A DNA stretch of 64,000 nt from UBA2882 sp045542735 (GTDB lineage Bacteria; Bacillota; Clostridia; Lachnospirales; Lachnospiraceae), in contig JAZQLQ010000015.1 of the NCBI GenBank assembly GCA_045542735.1, positions 124,001-188,000 of the forward strand. The letters are read 5' to 3'. The position numbers and the translations under genes are program-made. The notes below the pieces were generated by a model. It had not been told where the DNA came from. It made no database searches and saw only the letters and a list, made by a program, of their open reading frames with translations. The stretch's first letter is position 1. Each line of letters opens with the position of its first letter. Shown here in pieces: positions 53,391 to 61,902 of this stretch.

Positions 53391-55130
53391 ATGAGAAAGA
53401 ACATGAAAGTAAAAGGATTAACATTGGTATTAACAGCATCGATTTTAGCAAGTTTACTAGCCGGATGCGGAATGAAGGAAGAGGCTGCTACACAAGCCCC
53501 GGTTGGTGAGGCAACTGCAGAAGAATACGCAGATGAGTATGAAGGTAATTATGAAGCTACGGAAGAATCGGCAGCTGATTACGAATACATAGAGGAGGAA
53601 AGTTATGCCGTAGCGGAGGATTACGCTATGGCAGAAGAATCCCTTATGCAGGACTCTGTGGCAACCAACGGAGCCATGGAGTACAGGGATGTGATGCCTG
53701 AATATTATGAAGAAGACTATAATAATGAGGAATATGAAAAGGCGGAGGAAAATGGCTTTTGCATGGTAGCAACACAACCCTTATCCACGTTTTCGGCAGA
53801 TGTAGATACCGCATCCTATGCAAATATCCGCCGTATGATTGAAGATGGATATTCTTTGTATGATATTCATCCTGATGCTGTCCGTGCAGAAGAGTTTATC
53901 AACTATTTTTCCTATGACTTAAATTTGCCGAAAAGAAATGAAAAATTCGGAATTACTACAGAGGTGGCTCCCTGTCCTTGGAATGATGATCATTATTTGA
54001 TGATGGTGGGTATGCGGACAGAGGCTATTGATTTAGATGAAGCACCGGACAACAATTTGGTATTTTTGTTGGATGTATCAGGCTCCATGTCAGATCCTGA
54101 TAAGTTACCTTTATTACAGGATTCCTTTAAAGAATTGGTAGAGGAACTGGATGAGGATGATACGGTTTCCATCGTGACCTATGCTAATGGTGTGGACGTG
54201 GTGTTAAGAGGCGCAAGCGGAGATGAAAAAGAAGAAATCTGTGATGCCATAGACAGTTTATATGCAAGCGGTTCCACCAACGGAGAAGGCGGTATCCAAA
54301 AAGCATACAAATTGGCAGAAGCGAACTTTATCGAAGGAGGAAATAACCGCATTATCCTTGCTACCGATGGCGATTTAAATGTTGGTGTTTCTGAGCCTGA
54401 TGAATTGGAACGTTTGATTGAAGATAAGAGAGACAGCGGTGTGTATTTATCTGTTCTTGGTTTTGGCACAGGTAATCTCAAAGATAATAACATGGAGCGT
54501 CTGGCTGATTGCGGTAACGGAAACTATGCTTATATTGACTCTTTATTTGAAGCAAAGAAGGTTATGGTAGAAGAGATGGGAGCAACCTTTGTAACGGTAG
54601 CCGAGGATGTGAAATTGCAGGTGGAGTTTAATCCGGCAACTGTCAATGCATATCGTTTGATTGGTTACGAAAACCGTATGCTGGAAGCAACCGATTTTAA
54701 TGATGACACCAAGGATGCCGGTGAAATTGGAGCAGGTCATACCGTAGTGGCTTTATATGAGATTATTCCTGCAGGCAGTGAAGACGAAATTGTTTTAAAA
54801 TATCAACAGCCCAAAGAAGATGCGGCTCATACTGATGTGAAGATTTCTGATGATTTTGCTACTGTAAGTGTACGTTACAAAGAGCCCGGAAAGAATCGTT
54901 CCCAGCTGGAATCCTATGTGGTAGGTGAAGAGGATTGGAGCAGAAATCCCAGTGATGATTTTATCTTTGCATCCTTAGCCGCTGAGTTTGCCATGATTTT
55001 ATCTGACAGTCCCAATAAAGGTGATGCTACTTTAGAAGGAATCTTGGATGAATATGAGATGCTGGATATTGATGATGAGTACAAAGATGAATTTTATTAT
55101 ATGGTCAAGATGCTTGCAAAAAGACAGTAA
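53391..55130 (+). CDS. VWA-domain lipoprotein (YfbK type)
   Basis: A 579-residue lipoprotein: signal peptide with lipobox LASLLAGC (Cys at about 26), a Glu/Tyr/Ala-rich spacer (about 33-110), an N-terminal VWA-associated domain (about 115-210: STFSADVDTASYANIRRMI), a VWA domain (about 215-390) with the metal site DVSGSMS, ASGSTNG and ATDGDLN, and a C-terminal domain (DUF3520-like). That is the YfbK arrangement. VWA lipoproteins bind proteins at the outer surface. It is last in the sigma operon, yet its ribosome site lies in a hairpin. Probably senses or mediates an envelope state with the sigma system; the ligand is unknown. Confidence 0.88.
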   Translation: MRKNMKVKGLTLVLTASILASLLAGCGMKEEAATQAPVGEATAEEYADEYEGNYEATEESAADYEYIEEESYAVAEDYAMAEESLMQDSVATNGAMEYRDVMPEYYEEDYNNEEYEKAEENGFCMVATQPLSTFSADVDTASYANIRRMIEDGYSLYDIHPDAVRAEEFINYFSYDLNLPKRNEKFGITTEVAPCPWNDDHYLMMVGMRTEAIDLDEAPDNNLVFLLDVSGSMSDPDKLPLLQDSFKELVEELDEDDTVSIVTYANGVDVVLRGASGDEKEEICDAIDSLYASGSTNGEGGIQKAYKLAEANFIEGGNNRIILATDGDLNVGVSEPDELERLIEDKRDSGVYLSVLGFGTGNLKDNNMERLADCGNGNYAYIDSLFEAKKVMVEEMGATFVTVAEDVKLQVEFNPATVNAYRLIGYENRMLEATDFNDDTKDAGEIGAGHTVVALYEIIPAGSEDEIVLKYQQPKEDAAHTDVKISDDFATVSVRYKEPGKNRSQLESYVVGEEDWSRNPSDDFIFASLAAEFAMILSDSPNKGDATLEGILDEYEMLDIDDEYKDEFYYMVKMLAKRQ

Positions 55131-55247
55131 AAGCTAGGGAATGTGTATTTTTTTGCCGATGGCTGATGCTTGCAGAAAATGGCGTAGTATGCTAAGATTT
55201 TTGAAGGTTGTATGCGCCGGCAAGAGAATAAAGATGGAGAATATATG

Positions 55248-55268
55248 CGGGGGCTATGACAGCCCCCG
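55248..55268 (+). terminator. Rho-independent-type hairpin
   Basis: Perfect 8-base stem CGGGGGCT / AGCCCCCG with loop ATGAC, followed by TTTATTTATG. It lies 118 bases after the VWA stop and 35 before gatC. The remaining 55131-55247 holds no gene that I can support. Confidence 0.8.
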
Positions 55269-55302
55269 TTTATTTATGCAATCATAGAAAGGATATCTGA
55301 AA

Positions 55303-55593
55303 ATGGCAAATGTAATTACAGATGAAACAATTGATTACGTTGGTATCTTAGCCAAGTTGGAATTATCCGACGAAGAGAAAGAGCAGGCAAAAAAGGATAT
55401 GGCTTCCATGCTTGATTATATTGATAAGCTGGGTGAACTTGATACTACAGGTGTTGAGCCCATGAGCCACGTATTCCCTGTGAATAATGTATTCCGCGAG
55501 GACGTAGTGACAAACGGAGATGACAGAGATAATATTCTTAAGAATGCTCCCAAAGAAAAAGACGGCATGTTCTCGGTGCCCAGTACATTTTAA
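55303..55593 (+). CDS. gatC: Asp-tRNA(Asn)/Glu-tRNA(Gln) amidotransferase subunit C
   Basis: A 96-residue small subunit of GatCAB, which turns misacylated Glu-tRNA(Gln) or Asp-tRNA(Asn) into the correct form. It has the usual helical start, YVGILAKLELSDEEKEQAKK, and the C-terminal hook with VEPMSHVFPVNNVFREDVV. It is followed 14 bases later by gatA. AAAGGATATC precedes the start. Confidence 0.95.
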   Translation: MANVITDETIDYVGILAKLELSDEEKEQAKKDMASMLDYIDKLGELDTTGVEPMSHVFPVNNVFREDVVTNGDDRDNILKNAPKEKDGMFSVPSTF

Positions 55594-55607
55594 GGAGGCC
55601 TGCGCAG

Positions 55608-57071
55608 ATGAATATGTTAGAATTGACAGCCGTAGAGCTTGCGGCAAAGATCAAAGCCGGTGAAGTGACCGCAGTGGAAGCTACCGAGGCGGTGCTTGCA
55701 CAGATTGATGAAAAAGAAGCGGTATTAAACTGTTATGTGACAGTAGACAAAGAGGGCGCATTGAAGACAGCAACAGAAGTGCAGAAAAAAATTGAATTAG
55801 GAGAATTGACCGGACCTTTGGCAGGCGTTCCTGTTGCAATCAAAGATAATATGTGTACAGAAGGCATGCTTACCACATGTTCTTCCAAGATTTTGGGTAA
55901 CTTCGTTCCCACATACAGCGCAGAAGCTGTTTTGAACTTACAAAAGGCGGGAGCAATTATTCTCGGAAAAACCAACATGGATGAATTTGCCATGGGTTCC
56001 ACATCCGAGACATCAGCATTTGGTGCCACCAAAAACCCTTGGAATACGGAACATGTACCCGGTGGTTCTTCCGGCGGTTCTGCGGCAGCAGTTGCGGCAG
56101 ATGAATGCTTTTATGCATTGGGTTCTGATACAGGCGGATCTATCCGACAGCCTGCTTCCTACTGTGGTGTGGTGGGCATGAAACCCACTTACGGAACCGT
56201 ATCCCGTTATGGTTTGATTGCTTATGGTTCTTCGTTAGATCAGATTGGACCACTTTGCAAGGATGTGACAGATTGTGCCACTATCATGGAAGTACTTGCT
56301 ACACATGATGCTAAAGATTCTACCAGTGTGGAAAGAAAAGATACTGACTTCACATCTGCTTTAGTCGATGATGTAAAAGGCATGAAGATTGGTATTCCCA
56401 GAGATTATTTTGGGGAAGGTCTCGATACCGAGGTTAAAGAAAAAGTTATGGCAGCAGCCAAAGTGTTGGAAGACAAAGGCGCTTTTATTGAGGAATTTGA
56501 CTTACCCTTGGTAGAATATGCCATTCCCGCTTACTATACCATTGCTGCTGCCGAGGCAAGTTCCAACTTGGAGCGTTTTGACGGCGTAAAATACGGATTC
56601 CGTGCAGAGGATTGTAAGGAGCTGCACCAAATGTATAAACGTAGCCGTTCCCAAGGCTTTGGCCCTGAGGTAAAGAGACGTATTATGCTTGGTTCTTTTG
56701 TGCTGAGCTCCGGTTACTATGATGCTTATTATCTCAAAGCTTTAAAAGTAAAAGCGCTGATAAAAAAAGCATTTGATGATGCTTTTGCAAAATATGATGT
56801 GATTTTGGGACCTTGCGCACCTACCACGGCACCAAAGATTGGATCTTCTTTATCTGACCCGATCAGTATGTATTTAAGTGACATTTATACCATTTCCGCA
56901 AACTTGGCAGGACTTCCCGGTATCAGTGTACCCTGTGGTGTGGACAGCAATGGTCTGCCCGTAGGATTACAGTTAATCGGTGATTGTTTTAACGAGAAAA
57001 AACTCATCCAAGCTGCTTACTCTTATGAGAAAGCAAGAGGTGTATTTTTACTTGCAAAGGAGGGCAAATAA
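55608..57071 (+). CDS. gatA: Asp-tRNA(Asn)/Glu-tRNA(Gln) amidotransferase subunit A
   Basis: A 487-residue amidase-signature enzyme that frees ammonia from glutamine for GatB. The Lys in PVAIKDNM and the Ser-cis-Ser-Lys triad region GGSSGGSAAAVAAD followed by GSDTGGSIRQPASYCG are present, with TYGTVSRYGLIAYGSSLDQI typical of GatA. AAGGAGG precedes the ATG. It abuts gatB with no gap. Confidence 0.97.
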   Translation: MNMLELTAVELAAKIKAGEVTAVEATEAVLAQIDEKEAVLNCYVTVDKEGALKTATEVQKKIELGELTGPLAGVPVAIKDNMCTEGMLTTCSSKILGNFVPTYSAEAVLNLQKAGAIILGKTNMDEFAMGSTSETSAFGATKNPWNTEHVPGGSSGGSAAAVAADECFYALGSDTGGSIRQPASYCGVVGMKPTYGTVSRYGLIAYGSSLDQIGPLCKDVTDCATIMEVLATHDAKDSTSVERKDTDFTSALVDDVKGMKIGIPRDYFGEGLDTEVKEKVMAAAKVLEDKGAFIEEFDLPLVEYAIPAYYTIAAAEASSNLERFDGVKYGFRAEDCKELHQMYKRSRSQGFGPEVKRRIMLGSFVLSSGYYDAYYLKALKVKALIKKAFDDAFAKYDVILGPCAPTTAPKIGSSLSDPISMYLSDIYTISANLAGLPGISVPCGVDSNGLPVGLQLIGDCFNEKKLIQAAYSYEKARGVFLLAKEGK

Positions 57072-58502
57072 ATGGCAAAACAGTATGAAACCGTTATTGG
57101 TTTGGAGGTTCACGTAGAGCTTGCTACCAAAACCAAAATTTTCTGTGGATGTACAACGGCCTTCGGTGGTAATCCCAATACTCATACTTGTCCGGTTTGT
57201 ACCGGTATGCCCGGTTCCCTTCCGGTATTAAACAAGCAGGTACTTGAGTATGCTATTGCAGTGGGGCTTGCAACCAATTGCGATATTACAAGATATTGCA
57301 AATTTGACAGAAAGAATTATTTTTATCCCGATAATCCGCAAAACTATCAGATTTCCCAATTGTATCTGCCGATTTGCCGTAACGGTTACGTGGAGATTGA
57401 GACAGAAGAGGGTATAAAGAAAGTGGGTATCCATGAAATTCATATGGAAGAGGATGCCGGTAAATTAATTCACGACGAAGCAGGGAAATGTTCGCTCATA
57501 GACTATAACCGTTCCGGTGTACCGTTGATTGAGATTGTATCTGAACCGGATATGCGTAGTGCAGAGGAGGTAATTGCTTACCTTGAGAAATTGCGTTTGA
57601 TTATCCAGTATCTGGGTGCCTCTGATTGTAAGTTGCAGGAAGGCTCCATGCGTGCGGATGTCAACTTATCCGTCCGTGAAGTTGGTGCGGCAGAGTTTGG
57701 TACCCGTACCGAGATGAAAAATCTAAATTCTTTTAAGGCTATTTCCCGTGCCATTGCAGGCGAAAGAGCAAGACAGATTGATTTGATTGAATCAGGTCAT
57801 GCAGTTGTACAGGAGACAAGGCGCTGGGATGACACCAAAGAATGTTCCTATGCCATGAGAAGTAAAGAGGATGCACAGGATTACCGCTACTTCCCGGATC
57901 CTGATTTGACACCTATCGTTGTCAATGAAGAATTACTGGATAGTATCAAGGCTCGTCAGCCGGAATTCCGTACGGAAAAAATGGTCCGTTACAAAGAGGA
58001 GTATGACATTCCTGAATATGATATTGAGATTATCACAGGCTCCAAGAGAATGGCTGATTTATTTGAAGAGACGGTTGCCATTTGCAATCAACCTAAGAAA
58101 GTATCCAATTGGCTGATGGTTGAGACCATGCGTCTGTTAAAAGAGCAGAATATGGATGCTGAGGATATCCGTTATTCACCGGCCCATCTGGCGGCATTGA
58201 TTGAAATGACAGAGAAAAAAGAAATCAACAGCTCTGTGGCAAAGGAAGTCTTTGAGGTAATGTTTAACGAGGATATTGATCCTGTGGCATATGTGGAAGA
58301 AAAAGGCTTGAAGACCGTAAACGATGAAGGTGCTCTTAGAAAGACCATTGAAGAAATCGTGGCAGCAAATCCCCAGTCCGTAGAGGATTACCACAACGGT
58401 AAAGAAAAAGCCATCGGCTTCCTGGTTGGACAGACCATGAAAGCCATGAAGGGTAAGGCAGACCCCGCTATGGTAAATCAAATATTAAAGGAGTTACTGT
58501 GA
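57072..58502 (+). CDS. gatB: Asp-tRNA(Asn)/Glu-tRNA(Gln) amidotransferase subunit B
   Basis: A 476-residue subunit that phosphorylates the tRNA-bound acid and adds ammonia. The start YETVIGLEVHVELATKTKIF, the zinc-site Cys residues (FCGCTTAFGG; THTCPVCTGMPGSLPVLN) and the C-terminal YqeY/GatB tRNA-binding region (GFLVGQTMKAMKGKADPAMV) are all present. It starts at the base after the gatA stop. The operon ends here and the toxin-like locus follows. Confidence 0.97.
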   Translation: MAKQYETVIGLEVHVELATKTKIFCGCTTAFGGNPNTHTCPVCTGMPGSLPVLNKQVLEYAIAVGLATNCDITRYCKFDRKNYFYPDNPQNYQISQLYLPICRNGYVEIETEEGIKKVGIHEIHMEEDAGKLIHDEAGKCSLIDYNRSGVPLIEIVSEPDMRSAEEVIAYLEKLRLIIQYLGASDCKLQEGSMRADVNLSVREVGAAEFGTRTEMKNLNSFKAISRAIAGERARQIDLIESGHAVVQETRRWDDTKECSYAMRSKEDAQDYRYFPDPDLTPIVVNEELLDSIKARQPEFRTEKMVRYKEEYDIPEYDIEIITGSKRMADLFEETVAICNQPKKVSNWLMVETMRLLKEQNMDAEDIRYSPAHLAALIEMTEKKEINSSVAKEVFEVMFNEDIDPVAYVEEKGLKTVNDEGALRKTIEEIVAANPQSVEDYHNGKEKAIGFLVGQTMKAMKGKADPAMVNQILKELL

Positions 58503-58528
58503 AAAGGCGAAATGGCGTTAAAAAGTGA

Positions 58529-58557
58529 TTGAAATGCAGTTTGTGGAATAGTAAAAT
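58529..58557 (+). promoter_or_regulatory. Promoter of the toxin-like transcript
   Basis: TTGAAA at 58529-58534 and TAAAAT at 58552-58557, spacer exactly 17. It would start RNA near 58564, leaving a leader of about 70 bases before the small reading frame. Confidence 0.75.
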
Positions 58558-58576
58558 AAAAGCGTCTGATATAGAC

Positions 58577-58777
58577 AAGAAGCACTGCATAGCGGCAGGC
58601 GGTTGGCTAATATCCCTCGAAAGGGGGTGAAGCATATGCGGATTACATTACATATCGGGAAATATACCGTTACGATAATTGTAAAAAACAACAACCGCCA
58701 CTCGGCAAAGTGACGGTCGTTTGAATAAAAATTTAAACTACTAAACGAAAAGCCAACCGCTTGTCGCGGTGCTTCTT
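58577..58777. repeat. Long-range inverted repeat around the toxin-like gene
   Basis: The left arm (58577-58608, beginning AAGAAGCAC and ending GCGGTTGGCT) matches the inverse of the right arm (58751-58777, AGCCAACCGC ... TGCTTCTT). The two ends of the RNA could pair and close it, as known for inactive full-length toxin mRNAs of type I systems. Confidence 0.75.
58636..58713 (+). CDS. 25-residue type I toxin-like peptide
   Basis: A 25-residue reading frame, MRITLHIGKYTVTIIVK followed by NNNRHSAK, with AAGGGGGTGA seven bases before the ATG. It has a short hydrophobic beta-type or helical core and a basic, polar end, the form of type I toxins. It has its own promoter at 58529-58557 and sits inside a long-range inverted repeat. 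A minus-strand RNA reads over its last 30 bases and its 3' leader. No homologous gene is in the window. I do not know a named family for it; RHSAK-ended short peptides are familiar to me from Clostridia but I cannot confirm that here. Confidence 0.7.
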   Translation: MRITLHIGKYTVTIIVKNNNRHSAK

Positions 58778-58780
58778 TAT
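58683..58780 (-). ncRNA. Antisense RNA of the toxin-like locus (predicted)
   Basis: The minus-strand promoter TTGACT (58814-58809) with TATAAT (58792-58787), spacer 16, predicts a start near 58780. A terminator stem ACCGTCACT / AGTGGCGGT (58717-58694 on the minus strand), followed by TTGTTGTTTTTT, ends it near 58683. The RNA of about 100 bases is complementary to the last 30 bases of the small reading frame and the region after it, the overlap typical of type I antitoxin RNAs such as RatA. Confidence 0.72.
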
Positions 58781-58786
58781 GATTAT

Positions 58787-58814
58787 ATTATATCAAGAGG
58801 TTATGGAAAGTCAA
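58787..58814 (-). promoter_or_regulatory. Promoter of the antisense RNA
   Basis: TTGACT and TATAAT on the minus strand, spacer 16 bases. A second TATAAT at 58787-58782 lies next to it at a poorer spacing of 21. Confidence 0.72.
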
Positions 58815-58853
58815 TGATAAAAGCATACAACTCATTTCTAAGGTTTTATTCTT

Positions 58854-59159
58854 TTACAATTCCGCCTTTCCGGAAACAGAGGGTAAATTGTTCAAATTAT
58901 TCCCTTCATTTCCGTCGGGGATAGTCTTTAAATATTCGCTATCTTTCCTATGGGCCACGCCGACGCCTTTAATGTCTCCGGCCTTGGCCATTGCTACACC
59001 GTCTTCCTTAGATACGGTACGTCCGTCGGAAAGCTGATAACCGGTGATGCGTCCGCGGCTCTTTACAAGTCCTACAATGTCCTTGGCATCAGATTTAGGT
59101 GTGGGAATATCGTCCAAAGTATTTTTAGCCAGTGCGGCTGTAAAATCCTGATCTTTCAT
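58854..59159 (-). CDS. DUF3892 domain protein
   Basis: A 101-residue soluble protein. The region KDIVGLVKSRGRITGYQLSD, SKEDGVAMAKAGDIKGVGVA fits the small DUF3892 fold (an antiparallel sheet with a helix). AGGAGC lies six bases before ATG 59159; the frame is open to 59201 without such a site. The C-terminal tail (NEGNNLNNLPS) is disordered and polar. The function is unknown. It is transcribed toward the toxin-like locus and away from the AraC gene. Confidence 0.72.
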   Translation of the reverse strand: MKDQDFTAALAKNTLDDIPTPKSDAKDIVGLVKSRGRITGYQLSDGRTVSKEDGVAMAKAGDIKGVGVAHRKDSEYLKTIPDGNEGNNLNNLPSVSGKAEL

Positions 59160-59306
59160 GATGTGCTCCTTTCGCATTAACGGTTGTTTTCGAGTAATCA
59201 ATCTGTCATAATATTTTAGATAGGAGAGATATTCTTAGTGTGTCAGCAGAAGAAATGATTATGCAGGAAAAAATTGCAAATTTTAATATATAAAGGGAAT
59301 AAAGAA

Positions 59307-60170
59307 ATGAATTGGTTGGAAAGTTTACAAGAATCCATTAACTATATAGAAAATCATTTATTGGATAAGAACATGACAAGTGCATCGGAAATTGCAAATG
59401 AAATATATTCGTCGGAATACAACTTTAGAAAAATTTTTAGTGTCATTACCGGATTTACTGTGGGTGAATATATCCGGAATCGTCGTTTGTCTTTGGCGGG
59501 AGAAGAACTGATTACGAATGATATCTCGGTATTGGATTTGGCGCTAAAATACGGATATGATACGCCGGAAAGTTTTACAAAAGCCTTTACCAGATTTCAT
59601 GGCGTGACACCTTCCTATGTGCGGAAAAACAAATGTGGACTGAAGAATTTTACCCGTGTTGTTTTAAAGGTAGATGTGGGAGGCGGGAATATTCTGGATT
59701 ACAGTGTTGTGGAATTGGATAATTTGCGGATTGTAGGGTATTCCAAAGTGTTTGGAAATCATGAATTTGAGGAAAATAATATACTGATTCCTGCGTTTGT
59801 TAAAGCCTGCTATGATGCAGACTTTGATGGCATGATGGCAATGGCAACAGATAGTATATTTGGGGAAAGTATCTTGGGGTACCGGAATGATGTTGAGGGA
59901 GAACTGTGTTATACCATAGGCGTATATAGCGAGCGGATGGATATTGATGGAAAATACAATGTCATGGAAGTGCCGGCAGGAAAGTGGTTGAGATTTCGGT
60001 GTGAGGCACCGACCAGTGAAGGTATGCAAAAATTGTGGTATCGGATATACACGGAGTTTATGCCTTTTTCGGCGTATCGGTTTGCGGACAGCGTCACTTT
60101 AGAAGCAAGTTGTGGTTTGGATGGTGCAAAAGAGACCTATTTATACATGCCTTTGATTGAGTCCAACTAG
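59307..60170 (+). CDS. AraC-family regulator with GyrI-like ligand domain
   Basis: A 287-residue regulator. The N-terminal AraC DNA-binding domain (about 5-105) has two HTH units: SASEIANEIYSSEYNFRKIF and DLALKYGYDTPESFTKAF, followed by FHGVTPSYVRK. The C-terminal half (about 130-285) looks like a GyrI/SOUL-type effector-binding domain (LRIVGYSKVFGNH; YTIGVYSERMD; GKWLRFRC). The start at 59307 is chosen because AAAGGGAAT precedes it; the frame is open to 59274. It is 105 bases before an esterase lipoprotein gene, which it may control. Confidence 0.92.
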   Translation: MNWLESLQESINYIENHLLDKNMTSASEIANEIYSSEYNFRKIFSVITGFTVGEYIRNRRLSLAGEELITNDISVLDLALKYGYDTPESFTKAFTRFHGVTPSYVRKNKCGLKNFTRVVLKVDVGGGNILDYSVVELDNLRIVGYSKVFGNHEFEENNILIPAFVKACYDADFDGMMAMATDSIFGESILGYRNDVEGELCYTIGVYSERMDIDGKYNVMEVPAGKWLRFRCEAPTSEGMQKLWYRIYTEFMPFSAYRFADSVTLEASCGLDGAKETYLYMPLIESN

Positions 60171-60275
60171 AGTTAAATGAAGTAGAGGACAAATGAGAAC
60201 TAAAAATGACAGGATTTGTTTATGCAGACTTGATTATAATCCAATCAGAAAGTGATTTGGAAAGGAGCTGCTTGC

Positions 60276-61331
60276 ATGAGCAAAAAAATTTGTGTATTGT
60301 TCTTGAATGTTTTGTGCGTTGCGCTTGTATTAGGCGGATGCAACAGTCAAAAAGTCGCAGAGCAAGTTGAGACAAATACGGAAACTTTATCCAATGTAGA
60401 AAATCAAGAAGAAGTGCCGGAGATTAAGTATGACACAGGGATAGAGAAAGTGGGAGTAGAAGACGTCGGGACGGGAATACAAGAGATGGTGATAGAATAC
60501 GCAGATACACTGTTGCCGGAAGAAAGAGAAAGTATTGTGGTGGGAAAATTGTCACCGGAACACATCTACTATCAAGAGGTAACAACTTTTGATCCGGCAT
60601 GTGCGGAGTACATTGAAGAAATATCCATTTTTGATCAAGAGATTGGAGATACCTTTGTTGTGCATGTATCGCTACCGCCGGAATACGATGGCACAAAAAA
60701 ATATCCTATGGTAGTTATGACAGATGGTGTATGGCGCTTGAGCGATCACCCGGAGTTGCGTCCGCTTATGGTGTCCGGGGAGATTGACGATGTGATTTTG
60801 GTAAGTGTTGGTTATCCTAATGACTATGACTATCAAAAAATCAGGGAGAGAGATTTGGTAAAAGATCCGGAAAGTTATTTGCATTTTCTGGTGGATAATT
60901 TAGTTCCGTATCTTTCGGAGATATATTCTGTAGATCCGGAAAATATGACCTTAACAGGCCATTCCTATGGTGGATACTGGGGATTTTATGCACTGTTTCA
61001 TAGTGATACTATCGGGAAAAATACATTTTGTAATTACTATATAGGAAGTCCTTCTTTTCAAGCGCGGACCGGAAGCGATGAGATTGAGGATTTTGAAGAA
61101 GCCTATTTTAGTAGGCAGCAATCATTGTCCTGTAATGTGTATGTGACGGTAGGAGATCAGGAGTCGGTTGGTTTTATTATGCAAATTGAAAATTTTATTA
61201 ATCACTTGCAGGAACGAGGTTACGAAGGATTAAATTTGTCCTATGAAGTCATAGAAGGACATGGACATGATACGGTATTTAAACCGTCTATTAAAAATAC
61301 AATGTATATGTTTTATGGAAATAATCAATAA
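60276..61331 (+). CDS. Alpha/beta-hydrolase esterase lipoprotein (enterochelin-esterase type)
   Basis: A 351-residue lipoprotein with lipobox ALVLGGC (Cys at about 22) and an esterase domain of the PF00756 type from about 115. The nucleophile is Ser in GHSYGGYWGFYALFHS (about 230) and the His is in EGHGHDTVF near the end; the acidic residue is probably in VTVGDQES. Family members cleave siderophore or sugar esters; a feruloyl or acetyl esterase role is possible at this surface location. The start at 60276 is chosen because AAAGGAG (60261-60267) precedes it. It follows the AraC gene. Confidence 0.85.
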   Translation: MSKKICVLFLNVLCVALVLGGCNSQKVAEQVETNTETLSNVENQEEVPEIKYDTGIEKVGVEDVGTGIQEMVIEYADTLLPEERESIVVGKLSPEHIYYQEVTTFDPACAEYIEEISIFDQEIGDTFVVHVSLPPEYDGTKKYPMVVMTDGVWRLSDHPELRPLMVSGEIDDVILVSVGYPNDYDYQKIRERDLVKDPESYLHFLVDNLVPYLSEIYSVDPENMTLTGHSYGGYWGFYALFHSDTIGKNTFCNYYIGSPSFQARTGSDEIEDFEEAYFSRQQSLSCNVYVTVGDQESVGFIMQIENFINHLQERGYEGLNLSYEVIEGHGHDTVFKPSIKNTMYMFYGNNQ

Positions 61332-61394
61332 GAAAGTGAGATAAAAGAACGAATTAATAGCGTGGGGTATATAATAAAACAAAAAAGGTTTTAT

Positions 61395-61886
61395 ATGAGA
61401 CAAATAACTCCCCGTTTATCTTTTATACATTTATTGGAAAAGAAAAGACCGCAGGCAGTGGCATGGGTTCGTGGAAACGAAGCCAATCCGCAGCTTAGCG
61501 GTCTCATCAAATTTTATGCTACACCCCACGGAGGTGTATTGGTGGAAGCAGAGATTTTTGGATTGCCGAATGTAGAAGAACGATTTTCTCCTGAATTTTA
61601 TGCTATGCACATACATGAAAAAGGTGATTGCTCGACGGATTTTACAAAAACAGGAAATCATTATAACCCGACGAATCAACCCCATCCTGATCATGTAGGC
61701 GATTTATTGCCATTGATGGGAAATCAAGGATATGCATGGTTGAGCTTTTATGACAAGCGTTTTACTATTCAGGAGATAATTGGCAGATCCGTTATCATTC
61801 ATGGTGGAAGCGATGATTTTGCTTCACAACCTTCAGGAAATGCAGGAGAAAAGATAGCTTGTGGTATGATTGTTATGGAAAAATAG
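61395..61886 (+). CDS. Cu/Zn superoxide dismutase-like protein without signal peptide
   Basis: A 163-residue SodC-family protein. The metal ligands are visible: MHIHEKGDC (two His), GNHYNP, HPDHVGDL (His, His, Asp) and VIIHGGSDDF. The Cys pair in GDC and KIACGM fits the intrachain disulfide. The ATG at 61395 is assumed (AAGG six bases before); GTG 61362 is an alternative. There is no signal peptide or lipobox in either case, unusual because bacterial SodC proteins are normally exported. It is 63 bases after the esterase gene. Confidence 0.85.
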   Translation: MRQITPRLSFIHLLEKKRPQAVAWVRGNEANPQLSGLIKFYATPHGGVLVEAEIFGLPNVEERFSPEFYAMHIHEKGDCSTDFTKTGNHYNPTNQPHPDHVGDLLPLMGNQGYAWLSFYDKRFTIQEIIGRSVIIHGGSDDFASQPSGNAGEKIACGMIVMEK

Positions 61887-61902
61887 AAATAAAAATTAAA
61901 AA

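Noticed and set aside
55159..55287. 43-codon frame between VWA and gatC genes
   Set aside because: No ribosome site, and it runs through the terminator hairpin at 55248-55268.
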